Positions 9,561-18,314 of a stretch of 52,483 bases of DNA are shown here, piece after piece. The number at the start of each line of letters is the position of its first letter. The stretch's first letter is position 1. The stretch covers positions 1-52,483 of the forward strand of contig CAOJVB010000008.1 of the NCBI GenBank assembly GCA_948444845.1, in the 5' to 3' direction. The position numbers and the translations under genes were made by a program. The notes beneath the pieces are model-generated. The model was not told the origin of the DNA, searched no databases, and was given only the letters and a program-made list of their open reading frames with translations. Source of the stretch: an uncultured Clostridiaceae bacterium (GTDB lineage: Bacteria > Bacillota > Clostridia > TANB77 > CAG-508).

Positions 9561-10892
9561 ATGGAACTAGGGAAAGTACCACCACACGATACAGAAGCTG
9601 AACAAGCAGTTATAGGTAGTATGCTTACAGATAAAGATGCCATAATATCTGCTATAGAAGTACTAAAGGAGGAAGATTTTTATAGAGAAGATAATAAAAC
9701 TATTTATGAAGCTATTTTAAACTTATACAATAGAGCAGAACCAGTAGATATTATTACTTTAAAAGCTGAACTTTCAAGCATGGGCAAACTAGAAGCCATT
9801 GGGGGCTTAGAGTATTTGGCAGAACTTCCAGACAAAGTTCCGACAACTTCTAATGTAGATAAATATATAAAAATAGTTGAAGAAAAGTCATTACTTAGAA
9901 GTTTAATAAAAACAGCAAATGATATAATAAAGTTAGGATATGATGAAACCCAAGATGTAGAGTTCTTAATGGATCAAGCAGAAAAACGAATATTTGACAC
10001 AGTTCAGTCAAGGAATCAAAAAGGATATTCAAGTATTAAAGATATATTAGTAGATACATTTACACAGCTAGAACAACTATATAATCAAAAGCAACATATA
10101 ACAGGTGTACCAACAGGTTTTTCTGACCTAGACTATAAAACAGCAGGGCTTCATGGTTCAGAACTAATACTAGTTGCAGCACGTCCAGCAATGGGAAAAT
10201 CTGCCTTTGCACTAAATATTGCCACATATGCAGCAACAAGAGGAAATGCACCAGTTGCAATATTTAGCTTGGAAATGTCAAAAGAACAAATGGTAAACAG
10301 AATTCTATGTAGTGAAGCAATGGTAGATAGTAACAAAGTAAGAACAGGTAAAATAGATGATGAAGAATGGGGAAAACTTGCGGATGCATCTGGAATACTT
10401 TCAGAATCTAAAATATTTATAGATGATACACCAGGTATTTCTATAATGGAAATAAGGGCAAAATGTAGAAAACTAAAATTAGAGCAAAACATAGGTTTAA
10501 TTGTCATTGACTATTTACAATTAATTCAAGGAAGTGGAAAAAGGGGAGCATCTCGTGAACAAGAAATTTCAGAAATAAGCCGTTCACTTAAAATACTAGC
10601 AAAAGAAATAAATGTGCCAGTAATAGCATTATCACAATTATCAAGAGCAGTAGAACAACGCCCAGACCATAGACCAATGTTATCAGACCTTCGTGAATCA
10701 GGAGCGATAGAGCAAGATGCCGACATTGTAATGTTTTTATATAGAGATGATTACTACAATGAAGAAAGTGAAAAGAAAAACATTGCAGAAGTAATACTTG
10801 CAAAACACCGTGCAGGTTCAACAGGAACAGTAGAGTTACTATGGCTTGCAAGTTATACAAAGTTTGCGAATATAGAAAGATATAGAGAATAA
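9561..10892 (+). CDS. dnaB: Replicative DNA helicase DnaB
   Basis: DnaB is the hexameric helicase that unwinds DNA at the replication fork. The ATG at 9561 is chosen with GGAAGGAG 8 bases upstream. The N-terminal primase-interacting domain starts VPPHDTEAEQAVIGSML. The RecA-like ATPase has Walker A ARPAMGKSAFALN (about residue 205), Walker B IVIDYLQLIQG, and the conserved DLRESGAIEQDADIVMFLYR and LAKHRAGSTGT. At 443 residues it is normal length. No intein is present. Confidence 0.97.
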   Translation: MELGKVPPHDTEAEQAVIGSMLTDKDAIISAIEVLKEEDFYREDNKTIYEAILNLYNRAEPVDIITLKAELSSMGKLEAIGGLEYLAELPDKVPTTSNVDKYIKIVEEKSLLRSLIKTANDIIKLGYDETQDVEFLMDQAEKRIFDTVQSRNQKGYSSIKDILVDTFTQLEQLYNQKQHITGVPTGFSDLDYKTAGLHGSELILVAARPAMGKSAFALNIATYAATRGNAPVAIFSLEMSKEQMVNRILCSEAMVDSNKVRTGKIDDEEWGKLADASGILSESKIFIDDTPGISIMEIRAKCRKLKLEQNIGLIVIDYLQLIQGSGKRGASREQEISEISRSLKILAKEINVPVIALSQLSRAVEQRPDHRPMLSDLRESGAIEQDADIVMFLYRDDYYNEESEKKNIAEVILAKHRAGSTGTVELLWLASYTKFANIERYRE

Positions 10893-10897
10893 CTAAT

Positions 10898-10950
10898 TAA
10901 TATATACAAACACATAAGGTTACTCTACAAATTCTAATTATTACTATTTA
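10898..10950. repeat. Direct repeat of the pre-dnaB element
   Basis: TAATATATACAAACACATAA and the following 33 bases match 9467-9522 with only a few differences, so dnaB is bracketed by direct repeats. Confidence 0.65.
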
Positions 10951-10961
10951 AAAATTATTTA

Positions 10962-11066
10962 TAGGGGCGTGCTATCAGCACGTCTGTTACTCCAAGGAAA
11001 TTACTTAAAAATGATATTACAAGGAAATTTACTCGAAGAACAGACGTGCTAATAGCACGCCCCTAC
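10962..11066. repeat. GTAGGGGCG-family inverted repeat
   Basis: TAGGGGCGTGCTATCAGCAC at the left and GTGCTAATAGCACGCCCCTA at the right are inverted copies flanking about 60 bases. It forms the whole dnaB-tilS gap together with the preceding direct repeat. Confidence 0.75.
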
Positions 11067-11097
11067 AATACATTTAAAATTATAAAGGAAATAAAAA

Positions 11098-12111
11098 ATG
11101 TTAGAAAAGAAGATTCTAAAAACAATAAAAAAGTATGAACTAATTAAAAATGGGGATAATATAGTTGTTGGTGTTTCTGGAGGCCCAGACTCAATGGCTT
11201 TATTAAATGCACTTATAAATATAAGAGAAAACTCAAATTTTAAATTTAGTATAACAGTAGCACATATAAACCATATGATAAGGGTTGAAGCGGATGAAGA
11301 AACTAAATATGTAGAAGAATTCTGCAAGCAAAAAGATATAAAATGTTTTATTAAAAAAGAAAAAGTAGAAGAAATAGCAAAGAATGACAAGATAGGGACA
11401 GAGGAAGCTGGAAGAAAAGTAAGATATTCTTTTTTTGATGAAGTAGCCAAAAAAGTAAATGCAAACAAAATAGCAACAGCCCATAATGCAAATGATAATG
11501 CAGAAACTGTACTTATGAATATAATAAGAGGGAGTGGGACATCTGGGCTAAAAGGAATAGAGCCAATTAGAGAAAACAAATATATACGTGCATTAATAGA
11601 ATGTACTAGAGCAGAAATTGAAGAATATTGTGAAGAACAAAATTTAGCACCAAAAATAGATAAAAGTAATATGGAAAACATATATACTAGGAACAAAGTA
11701 AGAAACTTATTAATTCCATATATAAAAGAAAACTTTAATCCAAATATAATAACTTCACTAAATAGGTTATCAAGTTTAGCATCAAATGAAAATGATTTTA
11801 TACAAAAAAAAGTGGAAGAAAGTTATAAGGAAGTTCTCATAAAAGAAATGCTAGGGAATAAAGAGCTACAAGGCAAAAAACAAATAATAATAGACCTAAA
11901 AAAATTTAATAAGCTAGATTTAGTAATAAAAAATAGACTAATGCTATATACTATTGGTAGAGTACTAGGCGCAAGTAAAAACATAGAAAAAGTACATATA
12001 GAAGACCTAGTAAAGTTATGTAGTAATAATATAGGGAACAAATATTTAACACCAAATAAAAACATAAAGGTAATGGTAAATAACGGAAAAGTTTATTTTG
12101 AGCAACTATGA
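11098..12111 (+). CDS. tilS: tRNA(Ile)-lysidine synthase
   Basis: TilS converts C34 of the CAU-anticodon tRNA-Ile to lysidine so that it reads AUA. The N-terminal PP-loop SGGPDSMALLNAL (about residues 26-38) binds ATP. AHINHMIR and TAHNANDNAETVLMNIIRGS are typical of the family. Length is 337 aa; many family members are near 450, so the usual C-terminal tRNA-binding domain is shortened here, ending in an extended YLTPNKNIKVMVNNGKVYF strand region. AUA is very frequent in this genome, so the activity should be essential. The gene sits between dnaB and ftsH; hpt, which often lies here, is absent. Confidence 0.93.
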   Translation: MLEKKILKTIKKYELIKNGDNIVVGVSGGPDSMALLNALINIRENSNFKFSITVAHINHMIRVEADEETKYVEEFCKQKDIKCFIKKEKVEEIAKNDKIGTEEAGRKVRYSFFDEVAKKVNANKIATAHNANDNAETVLMNIIRGSGTSGLKGIEPIRENKYIRALIECTRAEIEEYCEEQNLAPKIDKSNMENIYTRNKVRNLLIPYIKENFNPNIITSLNRLSSLASNENDFIQKKVEESYKEVLIKEMLGNKELQGKKQIIIDLKKFNKLDLVIKNRLMLYTIGRVLGASKNIEKVHIEDLVKLCSNNIGNKYLTPNKNIKVMVNNGKVYFEQL

Positions 12112-12415
12112 TAAATTAATAAAATTGTAGGGACGTGCAATGGAAATAAAAAATAATTTTAAAAATATAATTTAAACAAAATATAGTATCCGTAAGAACT
12201 TATAAACCGTTCATCTTTGTAAAGAAAAAGACATATAAAAAACTATTGAATTAGTAAAAAATATATGTTATATAATGATAAATAGCGTTAAAATATGTGA
12301 AAACAGAAAAATAATAGTTATGAGTTTGTTAGAATATAGGTGTATTTTGCAACATAAGGTATCTGACATCTGCTTTCTAACCTCTAACTTCTGTTACAAC
12401 AAAGGAGGAAAAAAA
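12112..12415 (+). promoter_or_regulatory. ftsH upstream region with promoter and short repeats
   Basis: This 304-base gap has a GTAGGGACGTGC fragment at about 12127. A promoter candidate is TTGAAT (12246-12251) with TATATA at 17 bases or TATAAT at 19 bases. A TCTGACATCTGCTTTCTAAC stretch at about 12362 belongs to the same repeat as 27433-27463. Nothing coding is apparent. Confidence 0.45.
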
Positions 12416-14218
12416 GTGAAAAATAGCATAAAAACTTTAGCAATGTGGCTAATTATATTAGTAATTTTTATAGTACTAATTACATCAATTTTAGGCAGTG
12501 GAAGTAATGAACTTGCGTATTCAGAACTAATATCTAAAATTGAAACTGGTGATATAAAAGAAATAGAAATTTCATCAGATGGGAAAAAAGCCCAAGTAAC
12601 CTTAAAAAATGAAAACAATCCAAAAGAAGTAAACATACCTAGTGTAGATAGCTTAATGGAAAGCTTATCAGATTCTATGAAAACACAAAGTATAAAAGTA
12701 ACTGAAAAATCAGAATCAATATTAATGATAGCGTTAAGCCTATTAACACCATTTGGAATACTAATAATATTCTTAGTATTCTGGTTCTTCCTAATGAGTG
12801 GAAACCAAGCTAATGGAAACAAAACAATGACATTTGGCAAAAGCAAAGCAAGAATGCTAAACCCACAAGACAAAGCAAGAGTTACATTTAAAGATGTAGC
12901 AGGAGTAGATGAAGAAAAAGAAGAACTAGAAGAGATAGTAGAATTCTTAAAAAATCCAAAGAAATTTACAGACATGGGTGCCAGAATACCAAAAGGAGTA
13001 CTACTTGTAGGACCTCCAGGAACAGGTAAAACACTACTCGCAAAAGCAGTAGCAGGAGAAGCAGGAGTACCATTCTTCATTATAAGTGGTTCAGACTTTG
13101 TTGAAATGTTTGTAGGTGTTGGTGCATCAAGAGTAAGAGACTTATTTGATGAAGCAAAGAAAAAAGCACCATGTATAGTATTTATAGACGAAATAGACGC
13201 AGTAGGACGTCAAAGAGGTGCAGGACTAGGTGGAGGACATGACGAAAGAGAGCAAACATTAAACCAGTTACTAGTTGAAATGGATGGATTTGCAGAAAAC
13301 GAAGGTGTAATAGTACTAGCAGCAACAAATAGACCAGACGTACTAGATAAAGCCCTATTAAGAGCAGGAAGATTTGACAGACAAATAATGGTAGGCTCAC
13401 CAGACGTAAAAGCAAGAGAGCAAATATTAGAAGTACACTCAAGAAAGAAAAGATTAGCACCAGATGTAGACCTAAAAGTAATTGCAAAAAATACATCAGG
13501 ATTTGCAGGAGCAGACTTAGAAAATGTTCTAAATGAAGCAGCCTTACTTGCAGCAAGAAGAAATATACCAGAAATAGGGATGAAAGAAATAGAAGATGCA
13601 ATGATAAAAGTAACAATGGGACCTGAAAAAAGAACGAGAGTAAGAAGTGAAAAAGAAAATAAGCTAGTAGCATATCATGAAGCAGGTCATGCGGTAGTAA
13701 GTAGATTTTTACCAACACAAGACCCAGTACACCAAATATCAATAGTACCAAGAGGAATGGCAGGAGGGTACACAATGTATCGTCCAACCGAAGACAAAAA
13801 CTTCATGTCAAAAATAGAAATGGAAGAAAATATAGTATCATTACTAGGAGGAAGAGTAGCAGAAAAACTAATACTAGACGACATATCAACAGGAGCAAGT
13901 AATGATATAGAAAGAGCAACTAAAATAGCAAGAAGTATGGTTACAAAATACGGAATGAGTGAAAGAGTAGGAACAATAATGTTAGGGTCAGGTGGAGAAG
14001 AAGTATTTTTAGGAAGAGATTTGGCGCAATCAAAAGAATACTCAGAAGAAACAGCAGCTATAGTAGATGAAGAAGTAAAAAGAATAGTAGATCAAGGCTA
14101 TAACACAGCACTAGAAATACTAAAAGCAAACATAGATAAACTACATGCAGTAGCGGGAGTATTGCTAGAAAAAGAAAAAATAGACGGGGAAGAATTTGAC
14201 GAAATATTTAAAAATTAA
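12416..14218 (+). CDS. ftsH: ATP-dependent zinc metalloprotease FtsH
   Basis: FtsH is a membrane-anchored AAA+ protease that degrades misfolded membrane and regulatory proteins. The GTG at 12416 is chosen with AAAGGAGG 7 bases upstream; the frame is open further upstream without a ribosome site. Two membrane helices flank a short extracytoplasmic domain (about residues 6-28 and 102-122). Walker A is GPPGTGKT (about 199), Walker [14 protein letters not shown], the second region of homology [17 protein letters not shown], and the zinc site HEAGH (about 420). The length of 600 aa is normal. Confidence 0.97.
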   Translation: MKNSIKTLAMWLIILVIFIVLITSILGSGSNELAYSELISKIETGDIKEIEISSDGKKAQVTLKNENNPKEVNIPSVDSLMESLSDSMKTQSIKVTEKSESILMIALSLLTPFGILIIFLVFWFFLMSGNQANGNKTMTFGKSKARMLNPQDKARVTFKDVAGVDEEKEELEEIVEFLKNPKKFTDMGARIPKGVLLVGPPGTGKTLLAKAVAGEAGVPFFIISGSDFVEMFVGVGASRVRDLFDEAKKKAPCIVFIDEIDAVGRQRGAGLGGGHDEREQTLNQLLVEMDGFAENEGVIVLAATNRPDVLDKALLRAGRFDRQIMVGSPDVKAREQILEVHSRKKRLAPDVDLKVIAKNTSGFAGADLENVLNEAALLAARRNIPEIGMKEIEDAMIKVTMGPEKRTRVRSEKENKLVAYHEAGHAVVSRFLPTQDPVHQISIVPRGMAGGYTMYRPTEDKNFMSKIEMEENIVSLLGGRVAEKLILDDISTGASNDIERATKIARSMVTKYGMSERVGTIMLGSGGEEVFLGRDLAQSKEYSEETAAIVDEEVKRIVDQGYNTALEILKANIDKLHAVAGVLLEKEKIDGEEFDEIFKN

Positions 14219-14222
14219 CAAC

Positions 14223-14252
14223 TGACGCATTGGGGACGTTTCCTAATGCGTC
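14223..14252 (+). terminator. Hairpin after ftsH
   Basis: GACGCATT and AATGCGTC pair across GGGGACGTTTCCT. The loop carries the GGGGACGTTTCC motif of the repeat family found before leuS and adhE. Confidence 0.5.
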
Positions 14253-14300
14253 TTAATAATAAAAGAATTTTTGAACAGAACCGAACATAAAGAGATTTAT

Positions 14301-14375
14301 AAAGGAAAGAATTGGGACGTGTCAAAAACTTTCCTATAATAAAAGGAAAGTCTTGACACGTCCCAATTCTTTCCT
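14301..14375. repeat. Paired palindrome, second copy of repeat family A
   Basis: AGGAAAGAATTGGGACGTGT (left) and its near-exact reverse complement (right, ending CCCAATTCTTTCCT) are separated by about 8 bases. It is homologous to 476-614, but the central MluI-like GACGCGTC is GACGTGTC here. Confidence 0.85.
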
Positions 14376-14425
14376 ATTAATATTTTAATATAATGAAGTA
14401 AATAAGAAAGAAGGAGTAATAAGAA

Positions 14426-14678
14426 ATGAAATACACATATAAACCAGAAGGAGTTTGTTCTAGGCAAATAGAATTAGAAATAGAAGAAGGGATAGTAAAA
14501 GAGCTAAAAGTAATAGGAGGATGTGATGGTAACCTAAAAGGAGTTGCAAAGTTAGTTCAAGGAATGAAAGTAGAAGAAGTAATAAAAAGGCTAAAAGGGA
14601 TAGATTGCAAACGGAAAAGGAACATCATGCCCAGACCAAATAGCAAAAGCATTAGAAAGTATATATGCAAGTATATAA
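14426..14678 (+). CDS. TSCPD domain-containing protein (needs a +1 shift)
   Basis: This is a small member of the TIGR03905-type TSCPD family, related to the C-terminal zinc-binding part of class II ribonucleotide reductases; its own function is not known. It begins MKYTYKPEGVCSRQIELEIE and has the conserved VIGGCDGNLKGVAKLVQGM. At codon 63 the frame reads AAA CGG (14612) and then departs from the family. Skipping one C gives C-K-G-K-G-TSCPDQIAKALESI, recovering the defining TSCPD motif and a normal end at 14678 (83 aa). An AAGGAGTAATAAG site precedes the ATG. Confidence 0.85.
14612..14614 (+). other. CGG +1 frameshift site in the TSCPD gene
   Basis: The context is GAT TGC AAA C|GGA AAA GGA ACA TCA TGC CCA. 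The shift restores the family-defining motif just downstream. Confidence 0.75.
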
Positions 14679-14702
14679 TAAAGTTAAATTAAAAATAAAA
14701 AG

Positions 14703-14760
14703 TTCCAAAAAGTGACGTCATACCCCATTACGAAACGTCCACGATGGGAAGAAAGGTGAA
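14703..14760 (+). repeat. Repeat family C copy at the dgt ribosome site
   Basis: The segment from CCAAAAAGTGACGTC through TACCCCATTACGAAACGTCC to GATGGGAAGAAAGGTG matches the elements before the histidine kinase, leuS and adhE. Its right end is the Shine-Dalgarno of the next gene. Confidence 0.7.
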
Positions 14761-14764
14761 ATAT

Positions 14765-15952
14765 ATGAAAAAATTTGAAAGTGTTGCAGCAAACGAAAAA
14801 AATCCAAAATGGAATAAAATGATACAAAGGCAAAAAGAGCTAAACAAAAAGGATGGAGATATCAGAACAGACTTTGAAAGAGACTATACAAGAATACTAT
14901 ACTCTACGGCATATAGAAGACTAAAACATAAAACTCAAATATACTTTTCGCCAGTAAGTGACCACATATGTACTAGAATAGAACATGTTAACTATGTAGA
15001 ATCTATTAGTTATACAATAGCTAATAACTTAGGACTTAACACTGAACTTACAAAAGCAATATCAATTGCACATGACTTAGGACATAGTCCATTTGGGCAT
15101 TCAGGAGAAAAAATATTAAATGAAATTATGCAAAGAGAATTAGGAGAAACTTTTTGGCATGAAAAAAATGGATTAAATGCAGTTGACAATATGATTTTAT
15201 TAGAAAATCACAATGGAGAAAAAACGAATTTGAACTTAACATATGCAGTAAGGGATGGAATAATATCACATTGTGGAGAAGTAAACGATGCAGTATTAAG
15301 ACCAAGAGATGAAGCCATCGACTTACAATTATATACAAAGCCTAATGAATATATGCCATATACATGGGAAGGGTGTGTAGTAAAATTGGCCGATAGAATT
15401 GCATATATGGGAAGAGATATAGAAGACTCTATATCTGTAAAAGTATTAGACAAAAACCAAGTTAAACAATTTACAAGTGTTTTAAACATAGGTAAGAATA
15501 TGAATAATAGTAGCATGATAAGTACGTTAATATCAGACTTATGTGAAAATAGTAGTATAGAACAAGGACTTAAATTTTCAAATGAAAAAGTAGAGCTTTT
15601 AGATAAATTAAATGAATTTTATACTCAAAATGTCTATAATAGTGCAAAACTTAAAAGTGCAAATAGATATTTTAAATTAGTATTAGAAGAAATATTTATG
15701 ACACTAAATAATTTATATGATGGGGAAAATACAATAATAAAACTAAAAGAAAAACAAAACATATATCCGAATTTAATAGCAGGTTTTATAGATTGGGTAA
15801 TAGTATATATAAAAGAAAACAACCAAGGACAAAATAATAAATTATATAGTTTTAAAGAGAAAAAAGATTATTCAAAAGCAATTATACACTACATATCTGG
15901 AATGACGGATAAATATGCAATAGATATATATAATGAAATAATTAGTTTTTAA
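14765..15952 (+). CDS. dgt: Deoxyguanosinetriphosphate triphosphohydrolase-like HD protein
   Basis: This is a dGTPase-family HD-domain phosphohydrolase predicted to cleave dNTP to nucleoside and triphosphate. The ATG at 14765 is chosen with GAAAGGTG upstream; an in-frame ATG at 14744 would lie inside the repeat. Family motifs are FERDYTRILYSTAYRRLKHK at the N-terminus, HICTRIEHVNYVESIS (metal His), and HDLGHSPFGHSGEKIL (HD pair, about residue 110). CVVKLADRIAYMGRDIEDS follows. The length of 395 aa is within the family range. Confidence 0.92.
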   Translation: MKKFESVAANEKNPKWNKMIQRQKELNKKDGDIRTDFERDYTRILYSTAYRRLKHKTQIYFSPVSDHICTRIEHVNYVESISYTIANNLGLNTELTKAISIAHDLGHSPFGHSGEKILNEIMQRELGETFWHEKNGLNAVDNMILLENHNGEKTNLNLTYAVRDGIISHCGEVNDAVLRPRDEAIDLQLYTKPNEYMPYTWEGCVVKLADRIAYMGRDIEDSISVKVLDKNQVKQFTSVLNIGKNMNNSSMISTLISDLCENSSIEQGLKFSNEKVELLDKLNEFYTQNVYNSAKLKSANRYFKLVLEEIFMTLNNLYDGENTIIKLKEKQNIYPNLIAGFIDWVIVYIKENNQGQNNKLYSFKEKKDYSKAIIHYISGMTDKYAIDIYNEIISF

Positions 15953-16065
15953 GTTATAGTTACAATTTAATATTTTAGAAATAATATGTTATATGCTACC
16001 TATTTTTATAGTATGTGAAAAATTAATTTTAAAATGAAAAAGCCATTTTTGTTACTTTATAAAAA

Positions 16066-16093
16066 AAGCACTTCAAATTATCGAAGTGCTTTT
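16066..16093. terminator. Bidirectional hairpin terminator
   Basis: AAAGCACTTC and GAAGTGCTTTT pair across a 7-base loop, with As on the left and Ts on the right, between convergent genes. Confidence 0.8.
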
Positions 16094-16102
16094 ACTAAAT
16101 AA

Positions 16103-16924
16103 TTATTTGTTTTTTGAAAGGTATGGATACTCAGAAGAGTATACCAACCCATTTGTGCTCATACAGGTATACACAGTATAGCCGTTACTTAACTTGTCTT
16201 GGCTAACTACTGGTGAGGTAATTGTAATATTGTTACCCGCAGGCTTACAGCAATTGGGGTCAGAATACCACTTCACATCAGCGGTATACGTAAATTCGTC
16301 TGACCAAAACTTAATTGCTATATATGATGAGTTAGCTGTCGAAGAGTTCTGACTATTTAAAGCAACTTGTTCTGCCAATTGATTTTGTAAATTAGCAGCT
16401 AGCTGCTTATAATTTTGTAAATCCATAGTTAAATTGTAGATTTCATTTTGCAATTGTGGATAAGAACTGGAACTTGCTGCTGCTTGAAGTTGCTTCTTTA
16501 AATCAGCAATCTGCACATTCAAATTGTCAATTGTTTGTTGGTAATATGAATTGCTTCCAGTTTCAGAAGGAGTTGATTTGTTATTATGAGCATCCTCCAA
16601 TTGCTTTTTTAAATCATCGATTTGCTTGGTTAAATTGTTAATGGTCTGCTGGCTATTAGAAGTGCTATTTTCACTATTTGATTTAATGTTGTTAAGTTGC
16701 TGCCACAAGTCATTATTTTCTGAAATAAGAGAGCTATTTTCGGCCTTAACGGTAGCCATATCTTCTTTTAACTTATCATAATTATCATTTGCTGCTTCCA
16801 ATTGATTAGTCAAAATATTTACAGAATTAACAAGCCGGTCAGGGTCATTTACATTTTTTTTGCTTCCGCACCCTGTAAAAGTAACAGTTAAAAGTACCAA
16901 TAAAATAGTTGCAATTTTTTTCAT
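16103..16924 (-). CDS. Coiled-coil lipoprotein, 273 aa
   Basis: A lipoprotein signal peptide is clear: MKKIATILLVLLTVTFTGCG, with lipobox TFTGC at Cys19. Residues about 30-190 are a long, heptad-like coiled coil broken by serine/asparagine-rich linkers (DDLKKQLEDAHNNKSTPSE and ADLKKQLQAAASSSSYPQ). A short C-terminal globular domain (about 200-273) has CMSTNGLVYSSEYPYLSKN and a CC pair. The family is not recognised. AAGGGAG precedes the ATG. One in-frame CGG (16835-16837) reads as Arg in NDPDRLVNS. Confidence 0.75.
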   Translation of the reverse strand: MKKIATILLVLLTVTFTGCGSKKNVNDPDRLVNSVNILTNQLEAANDNYDKLKEDMATVKAENSSLISENNDLWQQLNNIKSNSENSTSNSQQTINNLTKQIDDLKKQLEDAHNNKSTPSETGSNSYYQQTIDNLNVQIADLKKQLQAAASSSSYPQLQNEIYNLTMDLQNYKQLAANLQNQLAEQVALNSQNSSTANSSYIAIKFWSDEFTYTADVKWYSDPNCCKPAGNNITITSPVVSQDKLSNGYTVYTCMSTNGLVYSSEYPYLSKNK

Positions 16925-17017
16925 ATTGTAAGTCTCCCTTCTTTTACAATAATTATTTAATTATAAGTTACATATATTATATATTATAGCACATTTAACA
17001 TAAAAAGGCAAATATAC

Positions 17018-17046
17018 TTTACATTAAATAAAATAGGTGATATAAT
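17018..17046 (+). promoter_or_regulatory. Promoter of the exonuclease gene
   Basis: TTTACA, a 17-base spacer and a perfect TATAAT lie 31 bases before the GTG start. Confidence 0.7.
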
Positions 17047-17077
17047 TCTAAAAAATAGAAGAAAGTAGGAAATAAAA

Positions 17078-17834
17078 GTGAAACTTATATCATGGAATGT
17101 AAACCGGTTTAAGAGCGGCTGTAAATAAAGGTTTTATGGACTTTTTCAATAGAATAGAAGCAGATATTTTCGCTATTCAAGAAACGAAAATGCAAGAAGG
17201 CCAATTAGAACTTATATTAGAAGGCTACTATCAATACTTTAATAGTGCAGAAAAGAAAGGGTATTCAGGAACAGCCATATTTACAAAAAAGAAACCAATA
17301 AATGTAAGTTATGGTTTAGGAATAGAAGAACATGATAAAGAAGGAAGAATAATAACTTTAGAGTTTGAAAACTTCTACTTTGTAAATTGTTATACGCCAA
17401 ATTCAAAAAGAGAACTAGAAAGGCTAGAATATAGAATGGTTTGGGAAGACGAAATGCGAAAATACCTAAAAAGACTAGATGAAAAAAAGCCAGTAATATA
17501 TTGTGGAGACCTAAATGTAGCACATAAAGAAATAGACCTAAAAAACCCAAAAACAAACAGAAGAAATGCAGGCTTCACAGATGAAGAAAGAAGCAAAATG
17601 ACGACACTTTTAGAAGCAGGATTTACAGACACCTTCAGATACTTATATCCAGAAAAAGAAAACTGTTACTCATGGTGGTCATACATGGGAAAAGCAAGAG
17701 AAAAAAACATAGGTTGGAGAATAGACTACTTCATAACATCAAACAGCATTCAAACCAGAATAAAAGAAAGTGCAATACACGATCAAATACTAGGAAGCGA
17801 CCACTGCCCAGTAGAACTACAAATAGAAATATAA
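17078..17834 (+). CDS. xth: Exodeoxyribonuclease III / AP endonuclease (needs a +1 shift)
   Basis: This is an exonuclease III family enzyme that cuts DNA at abasic sites during base excision repair. The GTG at 17078 follows AGTAGGA, and the first codons read MKLISWNVN, exactly the family N-terminus. The zero frame then reads CGG (17105) and stops at a TAA six codons later. Skipping the C gives GLRAAVNKGFMDFF and the full remainder: IFAIQETKMQ with the catalytic Glu, YCGDLNVAHKEIDLKNPKTN, WRIDYFITS and LGSDHCPVELQI. The restored protein is about 251 aa. An internal start at 17136 would remove the essential N-terminal strand with the WNVNG Asn. Confidence 0.93.
17105..17107 (+). other. CGG +1 frameshift site in the exonuclease gene
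   Basis: The context is TGG AAT GTA AAC C|GGT TTA AGA GCG GCT. The restored glycine of WNVNGLRA is nearly invariant in exonuclease III. Confidence 0.8.
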
Positions 17835-17839
17835 CACTA

Positions 17840-18300
17840 AGGTAGCATTGGGGACTAGCATTGGAGACTAGCGTTGGGGACTGTCCCTGAATGGGTGCAG
17901 AAAAACAAGATTGGGTAACCAAAACAAGAAGAAAAATAAAGAAATAATACGAAAAAAAAATAATGTAGAAAAAACAACAAATGTACCCAATCGGAAGCCA
18001 AGCAAAGAAAGAACAAAGGGTAGAGAAAAGCAAGAAGTAAAAAACAAAAAGCACCCCCTTGGGTAATCGAAGATGTCCCAAGAGGGACTGCCCCCAACGT
18101 GGAAACAAGATAGAGAAGTAGCTTTGGGGACGGTTCGTAATCGGAAACAAGATAGAGAAGAACTTTAAGAAACAAACAAAAATAATCTGGCTAGATTAGG
18201 AACTGTCCTAAATAGCGGAAACTAGAAGATGTCTCAAGAAGAACTACCCTAAATAGTGGAAAAAAGTAGATAATCAAAAACTAAACAAAGAAATATAAAA
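17840..18300. repeat. Gene-free array of degenerate GGGGACTGTCCC-like units
   Basis: About 460 bases hold no credible gene. Units related to GGGGACTGTCCCTAAATGCGG recur: GGGGACTGTCCCTGAATGGG near 17876, AGGGACTGCCCCCAACGTGG near 18082, GGGGACGGTTCGTAATCGG near 18126, AGGAACTGTCCTAAATAGCGG near 18199 and GAACTACCCTAAATAGTGG near 18241. GAAACAAGATAGAGAAG or similar follows several of them. The strand is strongly purine-rich. Open frames on the minus strand here are by-products of that bias. Confidence 0.6.
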
Positions 18301-18314
18301 AAAGGAGAAAATCA

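Noticed and set aside
13182..13787. Long open frame antisense to ftsH (also others antisense to tilS, hsdM and adhE)
   Set aside because: Low-complexity Leu/Phe-rich translations produced by the A-rich codon bias of the sense gene; no ribosome sites or family features.
17731..18175. Open frames of 100-140 codons on the minus strand after the exonuclease gene
   Set aside because: They overlap the exonuclease end and a purine-rich repeat array; Phe/Leu/Ser-rich nonsense without starts.
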